A DNA stretch of 64,000 bases from the NCBI GenBank assembly GCA_050297535.1, contig JBNKSV010000002.1, positions 1 through 64,000 of the forward strand, written 5' to 3'. A program made the translations under genes and the position numbers. Positions 31,348-39,823 of this stretch are shown piece after piece. The notes below the pieces were generated by a model. That model saw only the letters and a program-made list of their open reading frames with translations. It was not told where the DNA came from and did no database searches. The stretch's first letter is position 1. Each line of letters begins with the position of its first letter. The DNA is from JAAGZL01 sp050297535 (lineage in GTDB: Bacteria > Pseudomonadota > Gammaproteobacteria > Chromatiales > Chromatiaceae).

Positions 31348-31384
31348 ATTTGGGCATGGTTAGGCTAATGGCTGGGGTAGGCGA

Positions 31385-31570
31385 TCAATATCCGTCGAAA
31401 TCAGATTCGTCATTTCTGGAGCGATGACGTTTACCCTTGTTTGAAGGTTCATTTTTGCCGTGACGATTCCGCTTTTTGTCATTGGGGTTGCGAAAGCCGA
31501 ACCTGGAAGTTAGTTCATCCATATCTTCGTCGATATCCTCATCGAAGTCATGTCGTTGCCGCCTGTTCAC
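31385..31570 (-). CDS. Small charged hypothetical protein
   Basis: A GTG start at 31570 with AGGAG nine bases upstream opens a 61-residue frame. It has an acidic N-terminal half (DFDEDIDEDMDELTSRFGF) and a basic, disordered C-terminal half (KKRNRHGKNE... GKRHRSRNDE). No family is recognised. It is convergent with ssb. Confidence 0.55.
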   Translation of the reverse strand: MNRRQRHDFDEDIDEDMDELTSRFGFRNPNDKKRNRHGKNEPSNKGKRHRSRNDESDFDGY

Positions 31571-31810
31571 ACCAGTTATCTCCTGTAAATAAAGTGCAAT
31601 TTAATAGGCTATTTAATATTTAGACCATTCGGTTTGGAAAGAAAAGCAAAATTTTTTACTGCTGGGTATGGTTGGTTCTATAGGATCCTGAAGATCTCAA
31701 AACATAAAGCTGATAAAGCAAGTTATAGCCATATGAATCCTTGCAATCTCAAGACCGGGCAGGCAATACCGGCTACAATGAGTTCAGTTATCGGGATATT
31801 AGGAACAAAA

Positions 31811-33571
31811 ATGAGCGTCAGCAATTCACTGGAAAGCATATTGGAGCGCCTGGTCGCGCAGCAGATAGTTGATGCGGATAAGGCCAAGATGGTATCCAGC
31901 CTGATCTCGGACAAGAGACGTAAAAATCTGCATCCCCTGGAGATCATCGCCGACCATAACTGGGAGAACAAAAGCCATCCCGGAAAGATACTGACCCTGG
32001 ATGTCCTGACCGACTGGTTGGCTGAAGAGTCAGGATTGCCCAGATTCCATTTTGATCCGTTGAAGATGGATGTGGCTTCTTGCACCAGTCTTATGACCTA
32101 CGCCTATGCCGCCAGATTTGGCATCCTCCCGGTCAAGGTGACAAAGGCTGAAGTAACAATAGCCGTGTCCGACCCCTACAACACGGAATGGTTGGACGAG
32201 ATTCAACGCATCGCCAATAGACCCATAGAACTGGTGTTGGCCAACCCGGCGCAACTGAAATCCTACCTGTTGGAGTTTTATAGCATCAGCAGGTCTATGG
32301 ATAGGGCCGGATTAAACCAAGTGGACCAGACCGGCAGTATCCAGAATCTTGAGCAGTTGATAGAGCTGGAGAAGACCGGTTCGCTGGATGCGGATAATCA
32401 GCACATCGTCAGCATCGTGGATTGGCTCATGCAGTATGCCTTCTCCCAACGCGCCAGTGATATCCATATCGAGCCGAGGCGCACCCAGGGTAATGTGCGT
32501 TTTCGTATCGACGGGGTGATGCATCAGGTATACGAGATCCCGGCCAACATCACCGCCGCGGTCACCAGCCGTATCAAGATTATGGGCCGCCTCGATGTAG
32601 CGGAGAAACGCCGTCCGCAGGATGGTCGCATCAAGACGGTCACCCCGGAGGGTAAAGAGATCGAGATGCGTCTCTCCAGTATGCCTACCGCATTCGGTGA
32701 AAAGCTGGTGTTGCGTATCTTCGATCCTGAAGTACTGTTACGTGACTACGCCGGTCTTGGTTTCGGAAAAAAGGACACCGAGATCTGGAACGGCATGATA
32801 CGCCAACCGCACGGGATCATCCTGGTTACCGGGCCTACCGGATCGGGCAAGACCACCACCCTCTACACCACCCTAAAACATCTGGCGGTGCCGGAGGTAA
32901 ATGTCTGCACCGTGGAAGACCCGATCGAGCAGGTGGAACCCAGCTTTAATCAGATGCAGGTGCAGCACAATATCGGTCTGGATTTCGCATCCGGGGTAAG
33001 GACCCTGTTGCGCCAGGACCCGGACATCATCATGGTGGGCGAGATTCGCGATCTGGAGACTGCGGAGATGGCGGTGCAAGCTGCGCTGACCGGCCATCTG
33101 GTACTCTCCACTCTGCATACCAATGACGCTCCGTCTGCCATCGCCCGCCTGCTGGAGATCGGCGTCCCATCATATCTGATCACCGCCACGGTGCTTGGGG
33201 TTATGGCTCAGCGTTTGGTGCGTACCCTTTGTCCGCACTGTAAGAGGCAGACAAAGACAGATGCCGCGCAATGGGAATCTCTTATCAAACCCTGGAGCAC
33301 AAATATCCCCAAAAACGTCTATGAGGCCGAAGGTTGCCTGGAGTGTCGGCAGACCGGGTATCTGGGCCGCAAGGGAATCTATGAAATGCTGCCGCTGACC
33401 GATGACATTAAACAGCAGATCACGGATGATTTTGATCTGATCAACTTCCGTAAGGTGGCCATCAAAAAGGGCATGCAACCGTTGAATCTCGCTGGCGCGC
33501 AGAAGGTCGCCAAGGGGATTACCACCATCAGCGAGGTGCTGAAGGTAGCGCCGCCGCGGTTTGAGGCTTGA
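31811..33571 (+). CDS. GspE/PilB-type secretion ATPase
   Basis: This ATPase would power type IV pilus extension or type II secretion. From ATG 31811 (AGGAAC six bases upstream) the 586 residues hold an N-terminal MshEN-like domain (about 1-150), the Walker A GPTGSGKTTT from residue 341, the Asp/Walker B region IIMVGEIRDLETAEMAVQAA with LTGHLVLSTLHTNDAPSA, and a zinc site with C474, C477, C509 and C512. The longer open frame back to 31634 lacks family similarity. No pilin or inner-membrane partner genes lie next to it, so it is an orphan here. Confidence 0.9.
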   Translation: MSVSNSLESILERLVAQQIVDADKAKMVSSLISDKRRKNLHPLEIIADHNWENKSHPGKILTLDVLTDWLAEESGLPRFHFDPLKMDVASCTSLMTYAYAARFGILPVKVTKAEVTIAVSDPYNTEWLDEIQRIANRPIELVLANPAQLKSYLLEFYSISRSMDRAGLNQVDQTGSIQNLEQLIELEKTGSLDADNQHIVSIVDWLMQYAFSQRASDIHIEPRRTQGNVRFRIDGVMHQVYEIPANITAAVTSRIKIMGRLDVAEKRRPQDGRIKTVTPEGKEIEMRLSSMPTAFGEKLVLRIFDPEVLLRDYAGLGFGKKDTEIWNGMIRQPHGIILVTGPTGSGKTTTLYTTLKHLAVPEVNVCTVEDPIEQVEPSFNQMQVQHNIGLDFASGVRTLLRQDPDIIMVGEIRDLETAEMAVQAALTGHLVLSTLHTNDAPSAIARLLEIGVPSYLITATVLGVMAQRLVRTLCPHCKRQTKTDAAQWESLIKPWSTNIPKNVYEAEGCLECRQTGYLGRKGIYEMLPLTDDIKQQITDDFDLINFRKVAIKKGMQPLNLAGAQKVAKGITTISEVLKVAPPRFEA

Positions 33572-33584
33572 TGTAGCGGATACA

Positions 33585-33856
33585 TCCCCCCCCTCACCCC
33601 AACCCCTCTCCCCATTGGGGAGAGGGGCTTAAAGTCAGAAGCATATACAGCTACTCCCTTACCCCTTTGGGGAGAGGGGCTTAAAGTCGGAAGCATATTA
33701 CAGCTACTCCCTTACCCCTTTGGGGAGAGGGGCTTAAAGTCGGAAGCATATAACGGCTACTCCCTTCCCCACTTGGGGAGAGGGGCTTAAAGTCAGAATC
33801 ATATAACGACTACTCCCTTCTCCCCTTGGGGGAGAAGGGTAGGGGATGAGGGGGGT
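33585..33856. repeat. GC-rich palindromic array with a 53-bp tandem unit, left of the DUF559 gene
   Basis: The array opens with CCCCTCACCCCAACCCC and closes with the inverse GGGTAGGGGATGAGGGG. Inside are three full 53-bp units (33651-33703, 33704-33756, 33757-33809) and two partial ones, each with a CTACTCCCTT start, a CCCC...GGGGAGAGGGGCTTAAAGT hairpin and AGAAGCATAT-like end. With its short flanks it fills the 361-base gap between the ATPase and DUF559 genes. Confidence 0.9.
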
Positions 33857-33932
33857 GTTGTTTGTTCATCCCCCATAGAGAATAATCCTTGGATGAGTGA
33901 GTAATTTTTGAATAGACAAGGACGTCAACGAA

Positions 33933-34286
33933 ATGCACAAAGTAAAACCATACCTCCTGAAAAATTCCCGCGACCTGCGAAAATTTGGCACCGATGCCGA
34001 ACAGTGGCTCTGGCAAAAACTACGTAACAGACAAATGAACGGCTATAAATTCTGTCGACAGATCCCTATTGATAAATACATCGTCGATTTTCTTTGCAAA
34101 GAGCGAAGGCTGGTTATTGAGCTGGATGGATCACAACACTTCTTACAAAAAGGATATGATCAGCAGCGTAGCGATTATCTTGCTTCAAAGGGATACAGGA
34201 TTGTGCGTTATTGGAACAATCAGGTGCTGCAGGAAGGTGAAGCTGTGTTGGAGGATATTTTGCAACATCTTGAGGTTCGTGACTGA
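33933..34286 (+). CDS. DUF559 / Vsr-like endonuclease domain protein
   Basis: The 117-residue protein has the DUF559 pattern: GTDAEQWLWQKLRN at 19-32, FCRQIPIDKYIVDF at 40-53, and VIELDGSQH at 61-69. D52, E63 and D65 fit a PD-(D/E)xK nuclease centre related to the very-short-patch repair enzyme Vsr. No methylase or specificity gene is adjacent. The gene is bounded on both sides by repeats of the same GC-rich family, so it may be part of a mobile unit (inference). Target and function are unknown. Confidence 0.88.
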   Translation: MHKVKPYLLKNSRDLRKFGTDAEQWLWQKLRNRQMNGYKFCRQIPIDKYIVDFLCKERRLVIELDGSQHFLQKGYDQQRSDYLASKGYRIVRYWNNQVLQEGEAVLEDILQHLEVRD

Positions 34287-34295
34287 GCCAAATTT

Positions 34296-34562
34296 CCCCC
34301 TCACCCCAACCCCTCTCCCCTAAGGGGAGAGGGGCTTATAGTCAGAAGCATATTGCGGCCTCTCCCCTCTTCCCCAGGGGGAGATGGGCTTGTAGTCAGA
34401 AGCATATTGCGGCCGCCTTCCTCTCCCAAGGGGGAAAGGGGGTAGCCATCATCTGCTTTGGGTTACAAATCCCCTCTCCGCAAGGTGGGAGGTGGGTAGC
34501 CATCATCTGCTTTGGGTTATAAATCCCCTCTCCCCTCTGGGGAGAGGGTTAGGGTGAGGGGG
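34296..34562. repeat. GC-rich palindromic array, right of the DUF559 gene
   Basis: It opens with CCCCCTCACCCCAACCCC and closes with GGGGAGAGGGTTAGGGTG, the same outer ends as the left array. Interior units repeat as two copies of AGTCAGAAGCATATTGCGGCC (34343 and 34395 regions) and two of GTAGCCATCATCTGCTTTGGG (34442 and 34496 regions), each with a C-rich/G-rich hairpin. Confidence 0.88.
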
Positions 34563-34579
34563 AGATGGTTAGGAGCAAA

Positions 34580-34633
34580 CTACTTACTTTTCCTAACTCG
34601 TTTCTGCTTAAACAACAACGGCACCACCTCAGC
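34580..34633 (-). pseudogene. Orphan second copy of the lon 3' end
   Basis: On the minus strand this segment reads AEVVPLLFKQKRVRKSK followed by TAG (34580-34582). The true Lon ends AEVVPLLFKQRRKAKK. The 26 bases 34605-34630 are identical to 34751-34776 in lon, after which the two tails diverge in DNA but keep a similar basic protein end. It is not preceded by the rest of a lon gene. Confidence 0.8.
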
Positions 34634-34663
34634 AGGGGAGAACCCGTCACCTGCTTTGGGTTA

Positions 34664-34707
34664 TAAATCCCCTCTCCCCGCTGGGGAGAGGGTTAGGGTG
34701 AGGGGGA
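34664..34707. repeat. Single GC-rich palindrome next to the lon 3' end
   Basis: TCCCCTCTCCCCGCTGGGGAG followed by AGGGTTAGGGTGAGGGGG matches the right end of the array at 34540-34562. CACCTGCTTTGGGTTATAAA just before it repeats the array's interior unit. Confidence 0.8.
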
Positions 34708-34728
34708 ATGGTTGGTGATGAAGACGGG

Positions 34729-37140
34729 TTATTTCTTAGCTTTGCGCCTTTGCTTAAACAACAACGGCACCACCTCGGCATAGCTGGCCACGAAGTGCAC
34801 CTTGATCCCCTTGGTGATGTGTTCCGGCACCTCTTCATAATCGCCTTGATTGTCCTTGGGGATGATCAGCTCTCTGATGCCGCTACGTCGGGCCGCGATC
34901 ACCTTCTCACGGATGCCGCCCACCGGGAACACCTCGCCGGTCAGGGTCATCTCGCCGGTCATGGCCAATCGCCGGGCCAGACTTTCGCCCCGCGCCAGTG
35001 ACAGCATGGCGCTGGCCATGGTTATGCCAGCGCTGGGGCCGTCCTTAGGGGTGGCCCCGGCCGGGACATGCAGGTGGATGAAGCTCTTCTTGAAGAAGGC
35101 CGGGTCAGCCCCGAATTCCTCGGCATGGCTGGCGATATAACTGTAGGCGATCTCGGCCGACTCGCGCATCACGTCACCCAGTTGTCCGGTCAGTTTCAGA
35201 CCGCGTCCGAAGCTGTGGATGCAGGCGGCCTCGATGGTGAGGGTGGCGCCGCCCATGGCGGTCCAGGCCAGACCAGTGATGATGCCCGGTCCGCTCATGC
35301 CACGGTCATCCCGGAAGATTGGATTGCCAAGGTAGTCCTTCAACTCCTCCGGTTGCACCTCGATGGGTGTCTTTGTCTTTCCTTCCAGGATCTTGACCAC
35401 GGACTTACGCACGATCTTGCCGATCTGCTTTTCCAGACGGCGCACCCCGGCGTCACGGGCATAGCCCTCGATGATGGCGCGCATGCTGGTTGCCGGGATC
35501 TTGACCTGGCTGCGTTTCAGTCCGGCCTTGTCCAGTTGCCGCGGCAGCAGATACTTGCGGGCGATCTGTAGCTTCTCGCTGGCGATGTATCCTGAAAGGG
35601 ATATCACCTCCATGCGGTCCAGCAACGGCCGCGGGATGGTATCCAACTGGTTGGCGGTGCAGAGGAACAGCACCTTGGAGAGGTCGAAGCGCAGGTCCAG
35701 ATAGTGGTCCAGGAAATCGCTATTCTGTTCCGGGTCCAGCACCTCCAGCAGGGCCGAGGCAGGATCACCCTGATAGGACGCCCCCACCTTGTCGATCTCG
35801 TCCAGCATGATCACCGGGTTCTCCGTGCCCACCTCTTTCATGGACTGGATGAACTTGCCGGGCATGGCCCCGATGTAGGTGCGGCGATGGCCCTTGATCT
35901 CGGCCTCATCCCGGATGCCGCCCAGGGAGAAGCGGAAGAACTTGCGTCCCAACGCCTCGGCGATGGAGTGACCGATGGAGGTCTTGCCCACGCCGGGCGG
36001 TCCCACGAACAACACGATGGAGCCGCTGATCTCCTTCTTCATAATGCCAACGGCCAGGAACTCCAGGATGCGTTCTTTCACATCGTCAAGGCCGTAGTGA
36101 TCCTTATCCAGGGCCTTGCGGGCGAAGGCCAGGTCCAGCTTGTCCTCAGAGTGCTTGCCCCAGGGCAGCAGGGTGATCCAGTCCAGATAGTTCCTAGTCA
36201 CTGCGTATTCCGGGGAACCGGTCTCCAGCATGGAGAGCTTATCCATCTCTTCGTCCACCCGCTCCTGAGCCTGCTTGGTCAGGGTCAGCTTCTGCAACCG
36301 CTCCTTGAATCGGTCCAGCTCGGCGGTGCGGTCATCCTTGGCGATCCCCAATTCCTGTTGAATGGATTTGAGTTGCTCCTTGAGAAAAAACTCCCGCTGC
36401 TGCTTGTCGATGCGCCGCTCTACCGATCGGCGAATCTTGTGCTGGGTCTTGGCCATCTCCAATTCGTTATTGAGCAGGACCAGCACCTTCTCCATGCGTG
36501 GCAGGATGGCGGTCGCCTCCAACACGTCCTGCAGCTGCTCCTTGTTGGACGAGGTCAGGCTGGCGGCGAAATCCGCCAGGTGAGACGGATCTTCCGGGCC
36601 GATGCGGTCCACGAACATGCGCAGCTCTTCCGAGTACAGGGGGTTGAGCGGCAGCAGTTCCTTGATGGTGTTGATGAGGGCCAGGGCATAGGCCTTTATC
36701 TCTTTGGTATGTTTGCCGTTGGATTCAGGCAGATATTCAATCTGGGCCAGGAATGGATCGCGGTCGGTCAGGATTCTGGTTATCTGGAAGCGTTGCACGA
36801 ACTCAACCATCACCTGCAGGCGGTCTTCGCTCTGCTGGATGCGATGGACGCGGCCGACCACGCCTATCTTGTAGAAGTCCTTCGGTACCGCGGTCTCGGC
36901 GGTTTCGGCGTCAGCCAGGATGATGCCCAAGATATTGGTGTCTTTCTTGGCCATAGAGGTGAAGGTGGGACCCCAGTGTTTCTCATCCATGATCAACGGC
37001 ACCGCCTGACCGGGAAAGAACGGCCTGCTGGTTACCGGTAATAGATGGATCACACCTGGCATCACCTCGCCAGGTTTAACCAATGCATTACCTATATCGA
37101 AAATCTCTTCTTCTACTTCTATGGTGTTGTTATCGTTCAT
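34729..37140 (-). CDS. lon: ATP-dependent protease Lon
   Basis: Lon degrades misfolded and regulatory proteins. The 803 residues comprise the N-terminal LAN domain (about 20-215), a coiled coil, an AAA+ module with Walker A GPPGVGKTS, and a protease domain with S703 in PKDGPSAG and K746 in GGIREKV; the 43-residue spacing of this dyad equals that of E. coli S679/K722. The 3' end abuts the repeat region, where a second copy of the last codons is found. A heat-shock promoter is not obvious upstream. Confidence 0.97.
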   Translation of the reverse strand: MNDNNTIEVEEEIFDIGNALVKPGEVMPGVIHLLPVTSRPFFPGQAVPLIMDEKHWGPTFTSMAKKDTNILGIILADAETAETAVPKDFYKIGVVGRVHRIQQSEDRLQVMVEFVQRFQITRILTDRDPFLAQIEYLPESNGKHTKEIKAYALALINTIKELLPLNPLYSEELRMFVDRIGPEDPSHLADFAASLTSSNKEQLQDVLEATAILPRMEKVLVLLNNELEMAKTQHKIRRSVERRIDKQQREFFLKEQLKSIQQELGIAKDDRTAELDRFKERLQKLTLTKQAQERVDEEMDKLSMLETGSPEYAVTRNYLDWITLLPWGKHSEDKLDLAFARKALDKDHYGLDDVKERILEFLAVGIMKKEISGSIVLFVGPPGVGKTSIGHSIAEALGRKFFRFSLGGIRDEAEIKGHRRTYIGAMPGKFIQSMKEVGTENPVIMLDEIDKVGASYQGDPASALLEVLDPEQNSDFLDHYLDLRFDLSKVLFLCTANQLDTIPRPLLDRMEVISLSGYIASEKLQIARKYLLPRQLDKAGLKRSQVKIPATSMRAIIEGYARDAGVRRLEKQIGKIVRKSVVKILEGKTKTPIEVQPEELKDYLGNPIFRDDRGMSGPGIITGLAWTAMGGATLTIEAACIHSFGRGLKLTGQLGDVMRESAEIAYSYIASHAEEFGADPAFFKKSFIHLHVPAGATPKDGPSAGITMASAMLSLARGESLARRLAMTGEMTLTGEVFPVGGIREKVIAARRSGIRELIIPKDNQGDYEEVPEHITKGIKVHFVASYAEVVPLLFKQRRKAKK

Positions 37141-37280
37141 CGTTTCAGATTATGCCCTTTCTATTGTCTCATAGACCAATAGTAGCAACTGTGCAGTATT
37201 TGGCGCGGGATAGCGCGGCGCATTTCATAATGGCTTAAAGACAATATCAGGACGATGATTGGATTTTACAACTACAATCA

Positions 37281-37322
37281 CTCACCCCTCTCCCTTGAGG
37301 GAGAGGGGCAGGGGTGAGGGGG
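37281..37322. repeat. GC-rich palindrome of the same family between lon and DUF4124 gene
   Basis: CTCACCCCTCTCCCTTGAGG then GAGAGGGGCAGGGGTGAGGGG forms a near-perfect hairpin with the same CTCACCCC/GGGGTGAG ends as the DUF559-flanking arrays. Confidence 0.8.
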
Positions 37323-37345
37323 TGTTTTTTTAGATGTGGAGATAT

Positions 37346-37798
37346 CTATTCGCAGTTGTTCTTAATAGCCTCTTTTGCCTTATCAATCTGGGCAGTTCGC
37401 TCTTCCTCGGACAGCATTTTGTAGCTTCCATCTTCTCCTTTCAATCTTACCCTCGCATGCTGCTCCAGGGTGGTTAGGTTTTTCTTAGCGTTCTCGCAAT
37501 TTTGTCTCTTGATAGCGGCGTTTTTTGCTGCGATGTCTTCTTTATCTTTGGCCTCATTTTTCTTTTTGTTGGTCTCGTCTATAGCATCCAGCCGCGCCTT
37601 GAGCTTTTTCATCGTTTCGCCGGGTTGGCTAGGGGATGGAGGTGGCGGCTTGATTATGGTTGCCTTTCCATTAGGTGGGGGCGACTGAGAATAGATTGTG
37701 GTCCCATTTTCGTCGACCCAACGGTAGGTCCTCGCCGCGGCTGGCAACAACCAGATTGATAGAATGATGGTGCTTATGACTATTAACTTAGGACTCAT
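37346..37798 (-). CDS. DUF4124-containing exported protein
   Basis: From ATG 37798 the 150-residue protein begins with a signal peptide (MSPKLIVISTIILSIWLLPA, cleavage near AAA-RT). TYRWVDENGTTIYSQSPPP is the DUF4124 motif. A proline-rich linker is followed by a charged coiled coil (about 60-110) with a cysteine pair. An upstream in-frame ATG at 37855 would hide the signal peptide and is rejected. The function of DUF4124 proteins is unknown; many are periplasmic. Confidence 0.78.
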   Translation of the reverse strand: MSPKLIVISTIILSIWLLPAAARTYRWVDENGTTIYSQSPPPNGKATIIKPPPPSPSQPGETMKKLKARLDAIDETNKKKNEAKDKEDIAAKNAAIKRQNCENAKKNLTTLEQHARVRLKGEDGSYKMLSEEERTAQIDKAKEAIKNNCE

Positions 37799-37989
37799 TT
37801 TGGTCACCGCTATCCTTTTGTTTATTAGCAACTCTCCAATATTATGAGTCAGCATCCGTCGATGGCAAGTTTTTGGCTCGAAGATGTGAGGCTGTTTGGT
37901 AATTTATGGTGTTTTTGTGGTGTTTATACTAAATGAGAGTGCAAACCAGTTGTTCGAATGGTGAAATAGCCCCCTTACCCCTGTTTTTC

Positions 37990-38018
37990 TTGACCTGTTT
38001 GCACAATATTAGTAATTT
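37990..38018 (+). promoter_or_regulatory. Possible sigma-70 promoter of ilvB
   Basis: TTGACC at 37990-37995 lies 17 bases before TAATTT at 38013-38018, 85 bases upstream of the ilvB start. No leucine-, valine- or isoleucine-rich leader peptide was found after it. Confidence 0.4.
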
Positions 38019-38102
38019 GCACTGTTCCATTGTGTTCTACAGTTATTTGCTGGCGGGCAGCTGTTTTTTTGATTGTTGTGGTGGTTGTTGGAGGTCTTTG
38101 AC

Positions 38103-39821
38103 GTGGAATTGAGTGGTTCCGAAATCGTCGTTCAGTGCCTGAAAGACGAAGGCGTGGAATGTGTGTTTGGCTATCCTGGCGGGGCCGTTCTACATATTTA
38201 TGACGCAATATTCAAACAGGATGATGTAAAACACATCTTGGTGCGCCACGAGCAGGGTGCAACCCATGCGGCAGATGGCTATGCCCGTGCCACAGGCAAG
38301 CCAGGTGTGGCGCTGGTGACCTCCGGACCAGGCGCGACCAATGCGGTAACTGGTATCGCCACGGCCTATATGGATTCTATCCCTATGGTGGTACTGACTG
38401 GCCAGGTGCCTACACCGTTCATAGGCAGTGACGCCTTCCAGGAGGTGGATACGGTCGGTATCACCCGCCCCTGTGTGAAACACAACTTCCTGGTGAAGGA
38501 TGTGCGGGATCTGGCCATGACCTTTAAAAAGGCATTCTATATCGCCACTTCAGGTCGTCCTGGTCCCGTGGTGATCGATATCCCCAAGGATGTGGTGGAT
38601 CCCAATATCAAGATCCCTTACGCATATCCGGACAAGATCTCCATGCGCTCATATAACCCAGTGACCAAGGGACACTATGGGCAGATAAAGAAGGCGGTGG
38701 AGGTGATCCTTTCCGCCAAGAGGCCAGTAGTCTATTCTGGAGGCGGCGTGATTCTGGGGAATGCCTCTGAATTGCTGACCGAGTTTGTGCGGAAACTGGG
38801 TCTGCCTATAACCAGTACCCTGATGGGATTGGGGGCCTATCCATCCAGCGATAAGCAATTCCTCGGTATGCTGGGCATGCACGGCACCTATGAGGCCAAC
38901 ATGGCCATGCATGGCACCGATGTCCTGGTAGCGATAGGCGCACGCTTCGATGACCGCATCACCGGCCATGTGGATAGGTTCTGTCCGAATGCCAAGGTCA
39001 TCCATATAGATATAGATCCATCTTCCATTTCCAAGAACGTGCGGGTGGATGTCCCAATCGTGGGTGCGGTAGATCTGGTGATGCAGGATATGCTCAAGGC
39101 CCTTAATGAGAGCAAGGGCAAGCAAGATACGGATGCCCTGAATGAGTGGTGGTCCCAGATCGAGCAGTGGCGCAGTAAGAACTGCCTCAGATATGACCGG
39201 AATAGCCAGTATATAAAGCCACAGTACGCCATTGAGGTCCTGCATAAGGTCACCAATGGCGAGGCCTATGTCTGCTCTGATGTGGGTCAGCACCAGATGT
39301 TCGCCGCCCAGTTTTACGGTTTTGATAAGCCCCGGCGCTGGGTGAATTCCGGCGGTTTGGGAACTATGGGTTTTGGCCTGCCGTCTGCGGTGGGGGTAAA
39401 GACAGCCCACCCGGATGCGGATGTGGTGGTGGTTACCAGTGAGGCCAGTATCCAGATGTGTATCCAGGAGCTGGCTACCTGTAAACAGCATGGTCTGCCG
39501 CTCAAGATCCTGATGCTGAATAACGGCTACATGGGCATGGTGCGCCAGTGGCAGGAGTTCTTCTATGAGAAGCGCTACTCCCATTCAACCGTTGAAGCTA
39601 CACCGGACTTTATCAAACTGGCCGAGAGCTATGGGCATGTAGGTATGCGGATCACCAAAAAGGAAGATCTGGAAAGGGCCATGCAGGAGGCCTTTGCCAT
39701 GAAGGACCAACTGGTATTCATGGATGTGGCGATTGATCCTGAAGAGAACGTTTATCCGATGATTGAGGCTGGCAAGGCCCACAACGAGATGTTCCTCCCA
39801 CCTGATAGCGAGTTGGTTTGA
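38103..39821 (+). CDS. ilvB: Acetolactate synthase large (catalytic) subunit
   Basis: This thiamine-diphosphate enzyme makes acetolactate and acetohydroxybutyrate, the first common step to valine, leucine and isoleucine. The start is GTG 38103 with GGAGG eight bases upstream, giving 572 residues (VELSGSEIVVQCLKDEGVEC). FGYPGGAVLHIYDAI is the cofactor-activating glutamate region family motif, and a GDG-like ThDP motif is present in the C-terminal third, where the usual GD is replaced: the segment reads VVVTSEASIQMCIQELATCK. The metal-binding GDxS found in most homologues appears as SEAS, an oddity worth checking. ilvN follows two bases later. Confidence 0.93.
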   Translation: MELSGSEIVVQCLKDEGVECVFGYPGGAVLHIYDAIFKQDDVKHILVRHEQGATHAADGYARATGKPGVALVTSGPGATNAVTGIATAYMDSIPMVVLTGQVPTPFIGSDAFQEVDTVGITRPCVKHNFLVKDVRDLAMTFKKAFYIATSGRPGPVVIDIPKDVVDPNIKIPYAYPDKISMRSYNPVTKGHYGQIKKAVEVILSAKRPVVYSGGGVILGNASELLTEFVRKLGLPITSTLMGLGAYPSSDKQFLGMLGMHGTYEANMAMHGTDVLVAIGARFDDRITGHVDRFCPNAKVIHIDIDPSSISKNVRVDVPIVGAVDLVMQDMLKALNESKGKQDTDALNEWWSQIEQWRSKNCLRYDRNSQYIKPQYAIEVLHKVTNGEAYVCSDVGQHQMFAAQFYGFDKPRRWVNSGGLGTMGFGLPSAVGVKTAHPDADVVVVTSEASIQMCIQELATCKQHGLPLKILMLNNGYMGMVRQWQEFFYEKRYSHSTVEATPDFIKLAESYGHVGMRITKKEDLERAMQEAFAMKDQLVFMDVAIDPEENVYPMIEAGKAHNEMFLPPDSELV

Positions 39822-39823
39822 TC

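Noticed and set aside
33604..33839. CRISPR array
   Set aside because: Repeat units are contiguous at 53 bp with no unique spacers, contain internal palindromes and lack any cas gene nearby.
35704..37041. 445-codon + strand open frame opposite lon
   Set aside because: It is the antisense shadow of lon, rich in His/Leu/Gln as expected for that frame, with no family motifs, while Lon is certain on the other strand.
37856..38102. Attenuator leader peptide for ilvB
   Set aside because: The frames in this interval are not rich in Ile, Leu or Val codons near a stop, unlike the leuA leader.
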